In this document: one piece after another, positions 37,596 through 49,084 of the stretch
Numbering within the stretch: the stretch's first letter is position 1
Layout of the letters: each line of letters opens with the position of its first letter
DNA from: Bifidobacterium sp. ESL0728
Lineage (GTDB): Bacteria; Actinomycetota; Actinomycetes; Actinomycetales; Bifidobacteriaceae
Direction: 5' to 3'
Assembly (NCBI RefSeq): GCF_029392015.1
Contig: NZ_CP113925.1
Span: 868,001 to 932,000, forward strand
DNA: 64,000 nucleotides
Program-made: the position numbers and the translations under genes
Notes under the pieces: model-generated
Told to the model about the DNA's origin: nothing
The model's input: the letters and a program-made list of their open reading frames with translations, nothing else
Database searches by the model: none

Positions 37596-38759
37596 ATGGC
37601 AGAATTTGATTTTTCCCAGGCGCTGGGTGAGGCGCGAACCAAATACGAGACGATTGAAAAGGCATTGGATGTCAATCGCCTGAAATCCGAAATCGACGAG
37701 CTTGAGAAAGAGGCGTCGGCGCCGAATCTCTGGGACGATGTCGAAAACGCTCAGAAGATCACCAGCAGGCTCTCCAACAAGCAGGGGCTGATCAAGAAGC
37801 TTGATTCGCTTTCGAGCCGGCTTGATGACATCGAAACGCTCTACGAACTCGGTCAGGAAGAAGACGATCCTGACTCGATGAAAGAGGCGCAGAACGGTGT
37901 CGACGCCTTGCAAAAAGACCTTGACGAAATGGAGATCCAGACCCTGCTTGACGGCGAATATGACGAGCGCAGCGCTGTGGTGACCATCCGAAGCGGCGCT
38001 GGTGGCGTGGATGCTGCCGATTTCGCGCAGATGCTGCTGCGCATGTACCTGCGTTGGGCCGAGCGCAACGGCTATAAGGCCAAGGTGATGGACACCTCGT
38101 ACGCCGAAGAGGCAGGCATCAAATCCGCGACTTTCGAAGTCGACGCGCCGTACGCTTACGGCCGTCTTTCCGTGGAAGGCGGCACGCACCGCCTGGTTCG
38201 TATCTCTCCTTTTGATAACCAGGGCCGCCGTCAGACCAGCTTCGCCGCGGTCGAAGTGGTGCCGCTGGTCGAAGAAACCGATCACATCGACATTCCCGAT
38301 TCCGATATCCGCGTGGATACCTACTGCTCGTCCGGCCCCGGCGGACAGGGCGTCAACACCACGTATTCCGCGGTGCGCATCACCCATTTGCCTACGGGTA
38401 TCGTGGTGACCATGCAGGATGAGCGCAGCCAGATACAGAACCGCGCCGCCGCCATGGCCGTGCTCCAATCCCGCCTTCTCGTGCTTCGCCATGAGGAGGA
38501 AGCCAAGAAGAAGAAGGAACTGGCCGGCGACATCAAGGCCAGCTGGGGCGATCAGATGCGTTCTTATGTGTTGCATCCGTATCAGATGGTCAAGGATCTG
38601 CGCACCGGCTACGAGACCAGCCAGACGCAGGCCGTTTTCGACGGTGACATCAACGGGTTCATTGACGCGGGCATCCGCTGGCGCCACGAACAACGCCGTG
38701 AGGCCGCGTTGGAAGCCGAGCAGGCCGAAGATCAAACCAAAAACAACAATAAAAAGTAA
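37596..38759 (+). CDS. prfB: Peptide chain release factor 2
   Basis: A 387-residue release factor that reads UAA and UGA. The SPF recognition motif is at 204-206 and GGQ at 249-251. The frame is continuous; the programmed frameshift found near codon 25 in many bacteria is absent. A charged C-terminal tail ([15 protein letters not shown]) is extra. It precedes ftsE, as in many actinobacteria. Confidence 0.96.
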   Translation: MAEFDFSQALGEARTKYETIEKALDVNRLKSEIDELEKEASAPNLWDDVENAQKITSRLSNKQGLIKKLDSLSSRLDDIETLYELGQEEDDPDSMKEAQNGVDALQKDLDEMEIQTLLDGEYDERSAVVTIRSGAGGVDAADFAQMLLRMYLRWAERNGYKAKVMDTSYAEEAGIKSATFEVDAPYAYGRLSVEGGTHRLVRISPFDNQGRRQTSFAAVEVVPLVEETDHIDIPDSDIRVDTYCSSGPGGQGVNTTYSAVRITHLPTGIVVTMQDERSQIQNRAAAMAVLQSRLLVLRHEEEAKKKKELAGDIKASWGDQMRSYVLHPYQMVKDLRTGYETSQTQAVFDGDINGFIDAGIRWRHEQRREAALEAEQAEDQTKNNNKK

Positions 38760-38852
38760 AGACTTTCAGCCATTTCAGTGGAATCAGGACAATCTGCGAG
38801 GCTGAAGTTCGTAGACTTGAACTTGAGCGGCAAACAGTAAGGACACGGCATT

Positions 38853-40361
38853 ATGGCGTTGATCACATTGGACAAGGTCTCCAAGATCTATCCGAAGGGC
38901 ACCAGGCCCGCCCTTGACCATATCAACCTCAACATCGAACGCGGCGATTTCGTCTTTTTGGTGGGCGCTTCGGGCTCCGGCAAGACGACATTGCTGAGTC
39001 TATTGTTGCGCGAGGAAGAGGCCACGGACGGTGAAATCCGTGTGGCTGGCAACGACCTACGCCGCCTAAGTGCGCGTCAGATTCCACAGTATCGTCGTTC
39101 GATAGGTTTCATTTTCCAGGATTACAAGCTGCTGAACAACAAGACGGTCTGGCAGAACGTCGCCTTTGCGCTCGAGGTCATCGGTACCCGTCGTTCCACC
39201 ATCAAGTCGCTGGTCCCGAAAGTTCTTGAAACCGTAGGTCTCACCGGCAAGGAAAAGAACTACCCGCACGAGCTTTCCGGCGGCGAGGCCCAGCGTGTAG
39301 CCATCGCCCGCGCCTACGTCAACCACCCGCAGATTCTTCTGGCCGATGAGCCCACCGGCAACCTCGACCCGACCACGTCGCTCGGCATTATGGAAGTCTT
39401 GGACGCCATCAACCGCACCGGTACCACCATCGTGATGGCCACCCACAACGAGGAAATCGTCAATTCCATGCGCAAGCGCGTCGTCGAGCTGCATGCGGGC
39501 AAGATCGTGCGTGACGAGGCCAAGGGCAGCTATGATTCCGCCCGATACTTCCCGGACGCCGACGTGGAGTCCAAGGCCAAGCAGGTCATCGATCCTACCG
39601 CCAATAAATTCAAGAGGCCGCAATCCCGTGTCAGTGCCATATCGGCGACGTCGGGACAGTCAATCAACTCCCAAACCAGCGATGAGCGTTCCATTGTCGC
39701 CACGCAGGCCATGGATGCCGTCGCCGAGGCCGTAGCGAACGGTACCGGCGAAAACGAAGGCATCGCCCGACTTGCCAGCGCCATGCATTCCGGCCGCACC
39801 GGACGCTACGGAGAGGCGTTCCAATCTGCGGAAACCACGATGACATGGGGTAAAGGCCTGACGTCTGAGGAAATGACCGGCGCACACGAACCAGTGTCGG
39901 CTGCAAACCAAGGAACACAAACCGGGCAATCGGAACGTTCGAGACGTTCGGGGCAAGGCACTGATTCTTCGTCTTCATCGGTTGCGGGAAACACGCAGTC
40001 CAAGCCTGCAGCTTCCCGTATTTCGAAGACTTCAGGGGGCGCAAAAGCAGTGAATCCAGCGGGTACTGCCGGTAGTGCGTCCACTGCAGAGCAACAAGGC
40101 AAGCAGCCGAAAGCCAATATCACGAATACTCGGACGGCTGGAATTCTGAAGAGCTCCCAGAGTGTAAAAAACTCTGATAGCGTGGCAAAAACCGGCAAAG
40201 CAAAGGCCAAAGCGCCATCTTTGCCAGCGCCTCCGATTCCGCCATCGCAAGCAAAATCGAAGCCGAACACGAAGCCGACGGCCGGCAAAGACGTGCAAAG
40301 TAAACAGGTTCACAACGCACAAGGCCGTAACAACGGCAAGAATGCAGGGGAGCGGAAATGA
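38853..40361 (+). CDS. ftsE: Cell-division ATPase FtsE with a long disordered tail
   Basis: The first 224 residues are a normal FtsE: Walker A GASGSGKT (38-45), Q-loop FIFQDY, signature [14 protein letters not shown] (140-153), Walker B ILLADEP and the H-loop ATHNEE. With FtsX it drives activation of peptidoglycan hydrolases at division. Residues 225-502 are a Ser/Ala/Lys/Pro/Gln-rich tail without a domain, more than doubling the usual length of about 225-230. The stop overlaps ftsX by 4 bp. Confidence 0.93.
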   Translation: MALITLDKVSKIYPKGTRPALDHINLNIERGDFVFLVGASGSGKTTLLSLLLREEEATDGEIRVAGNDLRRLSARQIPQYRRSIGFIFQDYKLLNNKTVWQNVAFALEVIGTRRSTIKSLVPKVLETVGLTGKEKNYPHELSGGEAQRVAIARAYVNHPQILLADEPTGNLDPTTSLGIMEVLDAINRTGTTIVMATHNEEIVNSMRKRVVELHAGKIVRDEAKGSYDSARYFPDADVESKAKQVIDPTANKFKRPQSRVSAISATSGQSINSQTSDERSIVATQAMDAVAEAVANGTGENEGIARLASAMHSGRTGRYGEAFQSAETTMTWGKGLTSEEMTGAHEPVSAANQGTQTGQSERSRRSGQGTDSSSSSVAGNTQSKPAASRISKTSGGAKAVNPAGTAGSASTAEQQGKQPKANITNTRTAGILKSSQSVKNSDSVAKTGKAKAKAPSLPAPPIPPSQAKSKPNTKPTAGKDVQSKQVHNAQGRNNGKNAGERK

Positions 40362-41281
40362 GAGCACGGTTTATCCTTTCTGAAACATGGACGAGTCTGA
40401 GGCAGAACGTCTCGATGATTCTTTCCGTGCTTTTGGTCACGTTTATCTCCTTCCTTTTCATCGGCGCTTCCGGCCTGATGCAGGCGCAGATCACCAAGGC
40501 CAAAGGGGATTGGTATAAAGAGGTCGAAGTGGTGGTCTGGCTGTGCCCCGACGGCACCAGCCAGGTCGCCAATTGCTCGGCAGGCAAGGCCCCGACCCAG
40601 CAGGAGATCATCCAGCTACAGGATAAGATTCACGACGAGCTCGGCAACGTGGTCTCGAAGATCACCTATGAAAGCCGTGAGGATTTCTATAAGAACACGT
40701 TCCTCAAGCAATATCCGAACGGCATCTATCAGGGCCGTACGCTGACGGCCGCGGATATGCAGGATTCGTTGAAGCTCAAGCTCAAGGATCCGACGAAGTA
40801 CCAGGAGGTCTCCGAAACGCTTTCTGGCAGCCAAGGGGTCGAGGAGGTGCTGGATCAGCGACAGATCTTCGACCCGGTCTTCGCTGTGCTCAACAAGGGC
40901 ACTGCGGTCACGTTGGTTTTGGCGGCGGTGATGGTCGTGGTGGCTGTCCTGCTTACGGCGATTACCATACGTATGAGCGCGGCGAGTAGGAAAAACGAGA
41001 CCGAAATCATGCGTTTGGTCGGGGCCTCGAATTGGACGATTCGATTACCGTTCGTGCTCGAAGGTGTTCTGGCCTCGCTTTTGGGCTCGTTGCTCTCTTG
41101 CGCGGCGTTGAGCGCCATCGTCAAGTTGTTCATCACCGATTGGCTTGCCAAGACGGTGCAATGGATGCCCTTCGTCAATCAGGCGACGGTGTGGCTGATG
41201 GCTCCTGCGTTGATAGTCGGCGCAATGCTGCTTTCCGCGATCGTCTCGACGATATCCCTACGGCGATATCTTCAGGTCTAG
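40358..41281 (+). CDS. ftsX: Cell-division permease-like protein FtsX
   Basis: A 307-residue membrane protein with an N-terminal transmembrane segment, an extracellular domain (about 45-180) that should contact the hydrolase, and three C-terminal transmembrane segments with [23 protein letters not shown] between them. It is coupled to ftsE by an ATGA overlap. The secreted CHAP hydrolase encoded next is its likely partner. Confidence 0.94.
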   Translation: MRARFILSETWTSLRQNVSMILSVLLVTFISFLFIGASGLMQAQITKAKGDWYKEVEVVVWLCPDGTSQVANCSAGKAPTQQEIIQLQDKIHDELGNVVSKITYESREDFYKNTFLKQYPNGIYQGRTLTAADMQDSLKLKLKDPTKYQEVSETLSGSQGVEEVLDQRQIFDPVFAVLNKGTAVTLVLAAVMVVVAVLLTAITIRMSAASRKNETEIMRLVGASNWTIRLPFVLEGVLASLLGSLLSCAALSAIVKLFITDWLAKTVQWMPFVNQATVWLMAPALIVGAMLLSAIVSTISLRRYLQV

Positions 41282-41344
41282 GACTCATTGCACTACTATC
41301 ATGCTGTAACAGACTCGCTTAATGAACTGATAATAAGGGTTTGT

Positions 41345-41350
41345 TACAAT
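41345..41350 (+). promoter_or_regulatory. -10 element for the CHAP hydrolase
   Basis: TACAAT lies 34 bp before the GTG start; an upstream -35 is poorly matched. Confidence 0.35.
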
Positions 41351-41383
41351 AGAGACATTGCATTACTTAAGAAAGGTGTTGTC

Positions 41384-42751
41384 GTGCTGAAAGTCACTCA
41401 ACGTTTGCGCGTGTTTGTGGGGATGGTACTTTCCGTCGTCATGTTGCTCACTTGCGCCGCTGCGGTGCTTACCGCCAATCCGGAACAGGCCGAAGCCGCC
41501 ACATGGGGGGATTATCAGCAGAAACAACAGGAGACCAACAATCTGCGCAGCCAGCTTGTCGGGGTCAATTCCGATTTGGCGAACAAGATCATTCAGCTCA
41601 ATGATCTGACCGACAACCAGATTCCCGCAGCTCAGCAAGCCGCCGATGATGCGCAGGGCAATGCCACGCAGGCCCAGACGGCGGCGCAGTCCGCCACCGA
41701 TCGCCTCAATGCCGCCATCAAAGACAAAGACGATCTCGAAGCCAAGATCAAGCAGACAGGTATCGATTACGATGACGCGAAGGCCGGTGTCGCCCAGGTG
41801 GCACGCGACAGCTTCCACGCCACGCAGGCCACGCAGGTCATGGATGTGGTCACCAAGTCTTCCACCACGCAGGATTTCGTCGACAAGATGCAGTCCCAGG
41901 CAGCCGTCAAGCGCAGCGAGGCCAATGCGGCGGACGAAGACGCCAACACCTTGAACTCCTCAATGAACCGCAAGCAGCGTCTTGACGCAATCGAGGAGCA
42001 GATTTCCAAACTCAAGGTCCAGGCCGACAGCGATGCGGCCACGGCCCAGCAGGCGGCTCAGACCGCACAGGCCAAGCAGAGCAGCCTGCAGTCCTTGCTC
42101 AGCCAGGGCATGAGTCAGCGAGACTATCTGCAAAGCCAGTCGAGTCAGCTGACCACCGATTCGGCAAGGGCTGCAGCGCAAATGGTCTCCTTGAAGGCCC
42201 AGATTGATGCGCAGTCCCAGCCGGCGCTGAACTCCTACAACAACAACTACAATGCCCATTCCAGCGGTCAGACTTGGAACAACGGCTCTTCCGGCGGTTC
42301 TTCCCGTCCTTCCGGTGGCAACAACTATCGTCCCGCCCCTTCAACTCCGGCTCCGTCCCGGCCTTCCAGCGGTGGCGGCTGGAGCGGTGGCAGTGCTCCG
42401 TATCCGCCGCGTCAGTGCACGCTATGGGCATGGATTCGCCGCAACCAGTTCGGCAAGCCGGTCACCGGCAGTATGGGCAACGGTGGCCAGTGGGCCGCAA
42501 CCGCCCGCAGTATGGGTTGGCCTGTCGACAACTCTCCGCGTGTAGGTGACGCCATGGTCTTCACTCCCGGCTCGATCATCACCGGCTCGATGGGTTATCG
42601 CCCGGTAAGCGCCGCTTATGGTCATGTGGCCATTGTCGAGCGTGTGAACGGCGACGGTTCTGTGTTCATTTCGGAAGGCGGCACGGGCTTTGCCACGTTC
42701 CCCGCCTACGAGACGGTCTACGGTGCCAGCAAATACCAGTTCATTCACTGA
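41384..42751 (+). CDS. Secreted peptidoglycan hydrolase with coiled coil and CHAP domain (PcsB-like)
   Basis: A 455-residue secreted protein. A signal peptide covers about 1-38 (cleavage near AEA). A long coiled-coil region spans about 42-275, then a Gly/Ser/Pro/Asn linker (about 285-340), then a CHAP amidase/endopeptidase domain with Cys345 (RQCTLWAW) and His414 (YGHVAIVE). The plan is that of PcsB/RipC-type hydrolases activated by FtsEX, and it directly follows ftsX. GTG 41384 is chosen for GAAAGG 7 nt upstream. Confidence 0.88.
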   Translation: MLKVTQRLRVFVGMVLSVVMLLTCAAAVLTANPEQAEAATWGDYQQKQQETNNLRSQLVGVNSDLANKIIQLNDLTDNQIPAAQQAADDAQGNATQAQTAAQSATDRLNAAIKDKDDLEAKIKQTGIDYDDAKAGVAQVARDSFHATQATQVMDVVTKSSTTQDFVDKMQSQAAVKRSEANAADEDANTLNSSMNRKQRLDAIEEQISKLKVQADSDAATAQQAAQTAQAKQSSLQSLLSQGMSQRDYLQSQSSQLTTDSARAAAQMVSLKAQIDAQSQPALNSYNNNYNAHSSGQTWNNGSSGGSSRPSGGNNYRPAPSTPAPSRPSSGGGWSGGSAPYPPRQCTLWAWIRRNQFGKPVTGSMGNGGQWAATARSMGWPVDNSPRVGDAMVFTPGSIITGSMGYRPVSAAYGHVAIVERVNGDGSVFISEGGTGFATFPAYETVYGASKYQFIH

Positions 42752-42899
42752 TTGACGATAAGCGGCTGGATGGTTGAGATTAATCCGCCGCTTGTTTAAA
42801 ACAGAACGTCCAAGCGCGCTGCCCATACCGAGTGGCGCGCTTGTGCTATGGTCGGGGCATATCAAGCGTCAAAGAGATTCAAAGCAAAAAGGGGAGGGC

Positions 42900-43379
42900 A
42901 TGGTGAAGGAGCAGGGTACAAAGCTGATCGCACAGAACCGCAAGGCTCGGCACAACTATACGATTGAAGACCATTACGAGGCTGGCTTGGTCCTTACCGG
43001 AACCGAGGTCAAGTCGCTGCGGGAAGGCCGCGCGTCCTTGGCTGAATCGTTCGTCTCCATCGATCGCAACGGCGAGATGTGGTTGGAAGGCGCGAATATT
43101 CCGGAATATCTCAACGGTACGTGGAATAACCATGCGCCCAAGCGCAAGCGTAAGCTGCTGTTGCACGCCTCGCAGATCGCCAAGCTCAGCCGACAGACCG
43201 AGGCCAAGGGCTATACCATCGTGCCGTTGAGTCTCTATTTCAAGGATGGCCGAGTGAAGGCCGAAATCGCCTTGGCCCGAGGCAAGAAGGAATACGACAA
43301 ACGCCAGTCCTTGCGCGAGGCCGAGGACAAGCGCGAGGCTTTGCGTGCGATGCGCTACAAGAACAAGCTGGTGCGCTAG
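42900..43379 (+). CDS. smpB: SsrA-binding protein
   Basis: A 159-residue SmpB, the tmRNA partner in ribosome rescue. The beta-barrel starts [13 protein letters not shown], with [19 protein letters not shown] and the C-terminal basic tail [34 protein letters not shown] 42900 follows GGGGAGG; the frame extends upstream without support. No tmRNA gene is visible nearby. Confidence 0.96.
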   Translation: MVKEQGTKLIAQNRKARHNYTIEDHYEAGLVLTGTEVKSLREGRASLAESFVSIDRNGEMWLEGANIPEYLNGTWNNHAPKRKRKLLLHASQIAKLSRQTEAKGYTIVPLSLYFKDGRVKAEIALARGKKEYDKRQSLREAEDKREALRAMRYKNKLVR

Positions 43380-43389
43380 GTGTAATTTG

Positions 43390-43569
43390 TGCCGGAAATT
43401 GCCTGAATTATGGTGACGGCCGTGTATACGCTGTGTTTCCGGCAGTCCCCACTCATTTATGCTGGTAAAGACGTATTTGGCGCCGATATTCACGTCATTT
43501 CCAGCGCAAAACTGCAGGGAGTGCTGGAAACAACCTATATTGTCGACTTCCCTTCGCAGTAAACATATT
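43390..43569 (+). promoter_or_regulatory. Hairpins and promoter between smpB and the amino-acid binding-protein gene
   Basis: Two inverted repeats occur: TGCCGGAAA (43390-43398) with TTTCCGGCA (43436-43444), and TTTCCAGC (43498-43505) with GCTGGAAA (43523-43530). A promoter-like TTGTCG (43540-43545), 18-bp spacer and CATATT (43564-43569) follow. No gene is supported in this 310-bp gap. Confidence 0.4.
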
Positions 43570-43689
43570 GTGGAATCGTGTTATGTCCATTTATTGAGAC
43601 GGTGTTTTTGCATAAATACGTAGGTGAGTATATTATGCATTTATACGAAGAAGGCGGAACGTTCGAGTTCGCCCCAGAGAGGATTCAAT

Positions 43690-44625
43690 ATGTCGTTCCA
43701 TGTTTCCAAGTCGGTCAAGGTCGTTTTGGCCGGTATTTGTGCCACCGCAATGCTGGCCAGTGTCGCCGCGTGCGGTACCACCGACGAAAGCGATCAGAGC
43801 GCGACGCCTAAGAGCAGCGCCTCCAACACCAGTTCGGTCAAGAAAGACGACAAGATCGCCGCGATGCTGCCGGATTCAATCAAGAAAGACGGCAAATTCA
43901 CCGTCGGTACGTCACCTGATTATGCACCCGCTGAATTCCTTGACAAGGACGGCAAGACCCCGATCGGCTATGAAATGGATATCGCCAAGGCCGTTTCCGC
44001 GGTCTTCGGGCTCAAATTCGACCCGACCTCCGCCGAGTTCGATTCGATCATGCCGGGCGTCGGCTCGAAATACGATGTCGGCATTTCCGGCTTCACCATG
44101 GACCCCGCCCGTAAGGACGCCGGCGAATTCGTCTCCTTCATGAACGAAGGTGCCACTTTCGTGGTTCAGAAGGGCAATCCAAAGAAGCTTTCGACCGATG
44201 ATCTCTGCGGGCACAGCATCGCGGTACAGACAGGAACCGTGCATGAGACCACGGTCAAGGATCTGAGCCAGAAGTGTGTCGCCTCCGGCAAGAAGGCCAT
44301 TGACATCCAGTCGATGAAGGAGCAGACAGTGGTGGCGACCAACGTCTCCACCGGCAAGGCCGATGCGTTCCTCGCTGATTCTCCGGTTTCGGGCTATGCC
44401 GTCAAGAAGAGCGACGGCGGGCTTGAGTTCCTTGGCAAGACCTTCAACATGACCCCTGAGGCCGTGGTGGTCAAGAAGGGCGACATGCAGACGGCAAAGG
44501 CGGTTCAGGCCGCGATTCAGAAGCTTATCGACGATGGTACGTACATGAAGATCCTCAAGTCTTGGGGCAGCGAATCCGGCGCCGTCAAAGAGGCCAAGAT
44601 CAACAACTACGACGATATCAAGTAG
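43690..44625 (+). CDS. Polar amino-acid ABC transporter binding lipoprotein
   Basis: A 311-residue SBP family 3 protein. The lipobox is LASVAAC, so it is membrane-anchored. Domain landmarks are FTVGTSPDYAPAEFLD, GYEMDIAKAVSAVFG and AVQTGTVHETTVKDL. Glutamate, glutamine or cystine-like substrates are usual; the exact one is not readable. ATG 43690 follows AGAGAGG; the frame opens upstream at 43624 without support. Confidence 0.88.
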   Translation: MSFHVSKSVKVVLAGICATAMLASVAACGTTDESDQSATPKSSASNTSSVKKDDKIAAMLPDSIKKDGKFTVGTSPDYAPAEFLDKDGKTPIGYEMDIAKAVSAVFGLKFDPTSAEFDSIMPGVGSKYDVGISGFTMDPARKDAGEFVSFMNEGATFVVQKGNPKKLSTDDLCGHSIAVQTGTVHETTVKDLSQKCVASGKKAIDIQSMKEQTVVATNVSTGKADAFLADSPVSGYAVKKSDGGLEFLGKTFNMTPEAVVVKKGDMQTAKAVQAAIQKLIDDGTYMKILKSWGSESGAVKEAKINNYDDIK

Positions 44626-44647
44626 TTTTAACCTGGTTAACATTATG

Positions 44648-44690
44648 CAATCCGACTGATGCTGATATAGGGCATCGGTCGGATTGTTAT
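44648..44690 (+). terminator. Stem-loop after the amino-acid binding-protein gene
   Basis: CAATCCGAC-GATGC (44648 on) pairs with GCATC-GTCGGATTG (ending 44686), followed by TTAT. It separates the binding protein from the permease and probably sets the expression ratio. Confidence 0.7.
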
Positions 44691-44913
44691 ATCAATATTC
44701 CAATGTCAAACATCAGTGGCGGATCGCGATCGATGGTGTCAGAGCCGCCGATGGTTTGCCCGTTGAAATCACTTTCGAGTTTTTGGAATATGAGACGACC
44801 GAACGATTATGCGTAGTGTCGTATATTATACATATAGTTTTGTTGACGTTTTGTAGTGGTAGTTGATGTCGGTTTGCCGGCGAAAAGGCAGTTACGGGAG
44901 AGGTAGAAACGTT

Positions 44914-45903
44914 ATGGCACATAAAAATGAATCGGACGGGCTGGATATTCCCAATCGGATCCATGCAAGGCCGGTGCATCGTCCCGGTTCATTGATCGCG
45001 GGGATCATCGTCGCATTCTTCGCGGTGATGCTGGTGCATGGCATGGTGACCAACGGCAATTTCGAATGGCCGATTGTCTGGAAATACCTGTTCAATGAGC
45101 ACGTCCTGAACGGCATCGGATGGACGCTCGTGCTGACGGTCACCTCCATGCTCATCGCCATCGTGCTGGCCGTGCTGCTCGCCGTGATGCGCAAGTCCGT
45201 CAATTCGGTGCTGCGCGGGGTCAGCTGGTTCTGGATCTGGTTCTTCCGTGGCACCCCAATCTACACGCAGTTGGTGTTCTGGGGCCTCTTTTCGGTGCTG
45301 ATTCCCACGATTTCGTTGGGCATTCCCTTTACTCACATCAACTTTTGGTCGATGAGCACCGAACAGATCAACAAGCTCATTTCCCCTGGTTTCCTCGCCG
45401 CGATGCTCGGTTTGGCATTGAACGAATCCGCCTATCTGGCCGAAATCGTGCGTGCCGGCTTGGAAGCCGTCGACCCCGGGCAAAGTGAGGCGGCAGAGGC
45501 GCTTGGTATGCCGCGCACGATGATTATGCGCCGCGTGATTTTGCCGCAGGCCATGCGTATCATCGTCCCGCCCACCGGAAACGAGGTCATCAGCATGTTG
45601 AAGACGACTTCGCTGGTTTCGGCGGTGCCGTTCAGCTTGGAAATCCAGTTTGCCACCAATGCCATCGCCGCCCGTATTTACAAGCCGATTCCGTTGTTGC
45701 TCGTGGCCTGCTTCTGGTATCTGGTGATCACCTCAGTGCTCATGGTGGTGCAATCGTGGATCGAGCGCTATTTCGGCAAGGGCTTCAACGAGGGTTCCAA
45801 CGGACCCAGCGAGGGCGGCAGTGACGCCAAAGACGAGAAGCCGTCCGCAAAGGTAGCCGAGGGCAATGAGGGTGGCACCACATTCCTCGGACTCAACGCG
45901 TGA
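44914..45903 (+). CDS. Polar amino-acid ABC transporter permease
   Basis: A 329-residue HisM/GlnP-type permease with five or so membrane segments. The EAA loop is [32 protein letters not shown]. An N-terminal cytoplasmic lead of about 30 residues and a Glu/Gly/Ser-rich tail of about 45 flank the core. ATG 44914 follows GGGAGAGG. It couples to the ATPase gene that follows. Confidence 0.9.
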   Translation: MAHKNESDGLDIPNRIHARPVHRPGSLIAGIIVAFFAVMLVHGMVTNGNFEWPIVWKYLFNEHVLNGIGWTLVLTVTSMLIAIVLAVLLAVMRKSVNSVLRGVSWFWIWFFRGTPIYTQLVFWGLFSVLIPTISLGIPFTHINFWSMSTEQINKLISPGFLAAMLGLALNESAYLAEIVRAGLEAVDPGQSEAAEALGMPRTMIMRRVILPQAMRIIVPPTGNEVISMLKTTSLVSAVPFSLEIQFATNAIAARIYKPIPLLLVACFWYLVITSVLMVVQSWIERYFGKGFNEGSNGPSEGGSDAKDEKPSAKVAEGNEGGTTFLGLNA

Positions 45904-45920
45904 AGGAAGACGGGACAGAG

Positions 45921-46802
<882 letters not shown>

Positions 46803-46839
46803 ATCTTCTTTTCGATTTTATCAACACCGAGGTTTCTGA

Positions 46840-46940
46840 CTGGCGTAGCTGGGCGGAGATATACAATGTTCGGGACGCTCCTTGGCCGCTCGGCCGTGTC
46901 TTACGCCCGAACATCGCATATCTCCGCCCAGCTACTCAAC
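46840..46940 (-). repeat. Palindromic element, copy D
   Basis: Same plan as copies A, B and E on the minus strand, with different arms: AGCTGGGCGGAG pairs with CTCCGCCCAGCT, the GATATGCGATG/CATTGTATATC core is kept, TTCGGG pairs with CCCGAA, and the inner hairpin is GGCC-GAGC-GGCC. The outer stem keeps the bulged G. Confidence 0.88.
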
Positions 46941-46970
46941 GATTAAAACAATTGGGATGCCATCGGTTAG

Positions 46971-47075
46971 GTTGAGTGGTGGGGTGGGGATATGCGATGG
47001 CCGACCGTAAAGACTTGGCCTGAGCGGCCCGGAGCGTGTCGGCCATTGTATATCCCCACCCCACCGCGTCAGTTA
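46971..47075 (+). repeat. Palindromic element, copy E
   Basis: A 105-bp element facing copy D. Arms are GGTGGGGTGGGGATATGCGATG and CATTGTATATCCCCACCCC, then GCCGAC with GTCGGC. Its 38-nt centre is identical to copy B. It lies about 110 bp before glmS. Confidence 0.9.
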
Positions 47076-47174
47076 GCTGCCGTATTGAATAAATAAAAAA
47101 TAAGAAGACGCTCGATTAGTGTGGGGGATGGTGAAACTTTCGCGGGGGTGGTGTTGCGGTTCAGGGTTGTCACG

Positions 47175-47188
47175 TAGACTGGTGAGCT
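47175..47188 (+). promoter_or_regulatory. Possible leaderless -10 for glmS
   Basis: TAGACT (47175-47180) ends 8 nt before ATG 47189. The alternative ribosome site GGTGAG is weak, and no good -35 is seen. Confidence 0.35.
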
Positions 47189-49078
47189 ATGTGTGGAATC
47201 GTTGGATTTGCAGGAAACAAGACAGCTTGCGGGAAACCGTTGGAAGTGTGCATGCAGGGACTCAAACGCCTCGAATACCGGGGATATGATTCGGCCGGAG
47301 TCGCGTTGGTGGCGCCTGGAATGGAAACGGCCGCCGTACGCAAGAAATCCGGAAGACTCGCCAATCTCGCTTCCGACATCGAACGCAGCCCCATGCCCGA
47401 TGCAACTGTAGGGATCGGCCATACCCGTTGGGCCACCAATGGCGAACCCAGCGATGTCAACGCGCATCCACATACCAGCCAGGATGGCAAGATCGCCATC
47501 ATTCACAACGGCATCATCGAGAACGCCGAGAAACTGCGTCTCGACTTGCAGACCGAAGGCTATACGTTCCTTTCGGCCACCGACACCGAAGTGGCCGCGA
47601 AACTGCTCGGCAAGATCGCCAATACCATCATCAAGGAGACCGGAAAGCCCGACCTGTTCGAGGCATTGCGCCGTATGGCCCGTATGCTTTCCGGGGCATT
47701 TACGATTCTGGCCGTTGACGTTCGTCAGCCGGAAATCGTCGTCGGCGCGCGTCACGATTCGCCGCTCGTCGTAGGCCTTGGCGATGGCGAGAACTTCCTG
47801 GGCTCCGATGTGGCCGCGTTTGTCGCTTACACCAAGGAAGCGATGGAACTTGATCAGGATCAGGCGGTCTGCATTTCCGGTGACAACGTCACCGTCACCG
47901 ATTTCGATGGGAACCCCGTCACCGATTCCAAACGTTTCACCGTCGACTGGGATGCCAGCGCCTCCGAAAAAGGCGGATGGGATTCCTTCATGGACAAGGA
48001 AATTCATGAGGAACCGGCGGCGGTGCGCAACACCTTGCTTGGCCGTTTTAACGAAGACGACGAAATCAAGCTTGACGAGCTGCATATCGACCCGGAAGTC
48101 TTCAAACAGATCGACAAGATCATCGTGGTGGCCTGTGGCACCGCCAGTTACGCCGGTATGGTGGCCAAATACGCCATCGAGCACTGGGTGCGTATCCCCG
48201 TCGAAGTCGAGCTGGCGCACGAATTCCGTTATCGTGACCCGATTCTGACCCCACGTACGCTGGTCGTCGCCATCTCGCAGTCCGGGGAGACCATGGACAC
48301 GCTGATGGCCCTGCGTCACGCCCGCGAACAAGGTTCCCGAGTACTTGCCATTTGCAACACGCAAGGTTCCACGATTCCGCGCGAAGCCGACGCCGTGCTC
48401 TATACGCACGCCGGCCCCGAAATCGCCGTGGCATCGACGAAAGCCTTTGTCGCCCAGATTATCGCCGCTTACTTGCTTGGACTCTATTTTGCCCAAGTCA
48501 AGAACACGCTCTATCGTGATGAGATTCATCAGATTTTGGATCAGCTCAAGGCCATGCCCGAGAAGATCCAATGGGTGCTCGACAACGATGCCGAAACCGT
48601 TAGCGATGCGGCGAAGAAGCTCCTGAACGCCAAATCATTCCTCTTCCTCGGACGCCACGTCGGCTACCCGGTGGCGCTGGAAGGTGCCCTCAAACTCAAG
48701 GAAATCGCCTATACCTTTACCGAAGGGTTCGCGGCTGGCGAGCTCAAGCATGGCCCGATCGCGCTGGTCGAGCCGGGGGAGCCGGTGGTGATCATCGTCC
48801 CGTCCTCGCGTGGGCGCAATGTGCTTCACAACAAGGTCATTTCCGCCATCGAAGAGGTCAAGGCTCGTGGCGCGTTCACCATCGCGGTGGCCGAACGAGG
48901 CGACCCCGACGCCGAGAAATATGCGGATATCGTCTTCTGGCGTCCTGAGTGCGCGACGCTGCTGAGCCCGTTGGTCGATGTGGTTCCGTTGCAGCTCTTT
49001 GCGCTCGATGTGGCCACGCTCAAAGGTTATGACGTCGACAAGCCTCGCAATCTCGCCAAGTCCGTGACGGTTGAGTGA
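47189..49078 (+). CDS. glmS: Glutamine-fructose-6-phosphate aminotransferase (isomerising)
   Basis: A 629-residue enzyme that makes glucosamine 6-phosphate from fructose 6-phosphate and glutamine, the entry to peptidoglycan amino sugars. The N-terminal Cys2 (MCGIVGF) is the glutaminase nucleophile; the two SIS domains carry CGTASYAG, SQSGETMDT and AAGELKHGPIAL; the C-terminus ends KSVTVE. No glmS ribozyme is visible. The following gene begins 6 bp later. Confidence 0.97.
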   Translation: MCGIVGFAGNKTACGKPLEVCMQGLKRLEYRGYDSAGVALVAPGMETAAVRKKSGRLANLASDIERSPMPDATVGIGHTRWATNGEPSDVNAHPHTSQDGKIAIIHNGIIENAEKLRLDLQTEGYTFLSATDTEVAAKLLGKIANTIIKETGKPDLFEALRRMARMLSGAFTILAVDVRQPEIVVGARHDSPLVVGLGDGENFLGSDVAAFVAYTKEAMELDQDQAVCISGDNVTVTDFDGNPVTDSKRFTVDWDASASEKGGWDSFMDKEIHEEPAAVRNTLLGRFNEDDEIKLDELHIDPEVFKQIDKIIVVACGTASYAGMVAKYAIEHWVRIPVEVELAHEFRYRDPILTPRTLVVAISQSGETMDTLMALRHAREQGSRVLAICNTQGSTIPREADAVLYTHAGPEIAVASTKAFVAQIIAAYLLGLYFAQVKNTLYRDEIHQILDQLKAMPEKIQWVLDNDAETVSDAAKKLLNAKSFLFLGRHVGYPVALEGALKLKEIAYTFTEGFAAGELKHGPIALVEPGEPVVIIVPSSRGRNVLHNKVISAIEEVKARGAFTIAVAERGDPDAEKYADIVFWRPECATLLSPLVDVVPLQLFALDVATLKGYDVDKPRNLAKSVTVE

Positions 49079-49084
49079 TACGTT

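Noticed and set aside
37596-37700. Programmed +1 frameshift in prfB
   Set aside because: The frame is continuous from the start through GGQ, with no in-frame stop or CTTTGA slip site near codon 25.
43625-43640. ARG box upstream of the amino-acid binding protein
   Set aside because: TGAGTATATTATGCA resembles an ArgR half-site pair but has the wrong spacing, and there is no other support for arginine.
47076-47188. glmS ribozyme
   Set aside because: The gap is too short after copy E and lacks the ribozyme core.
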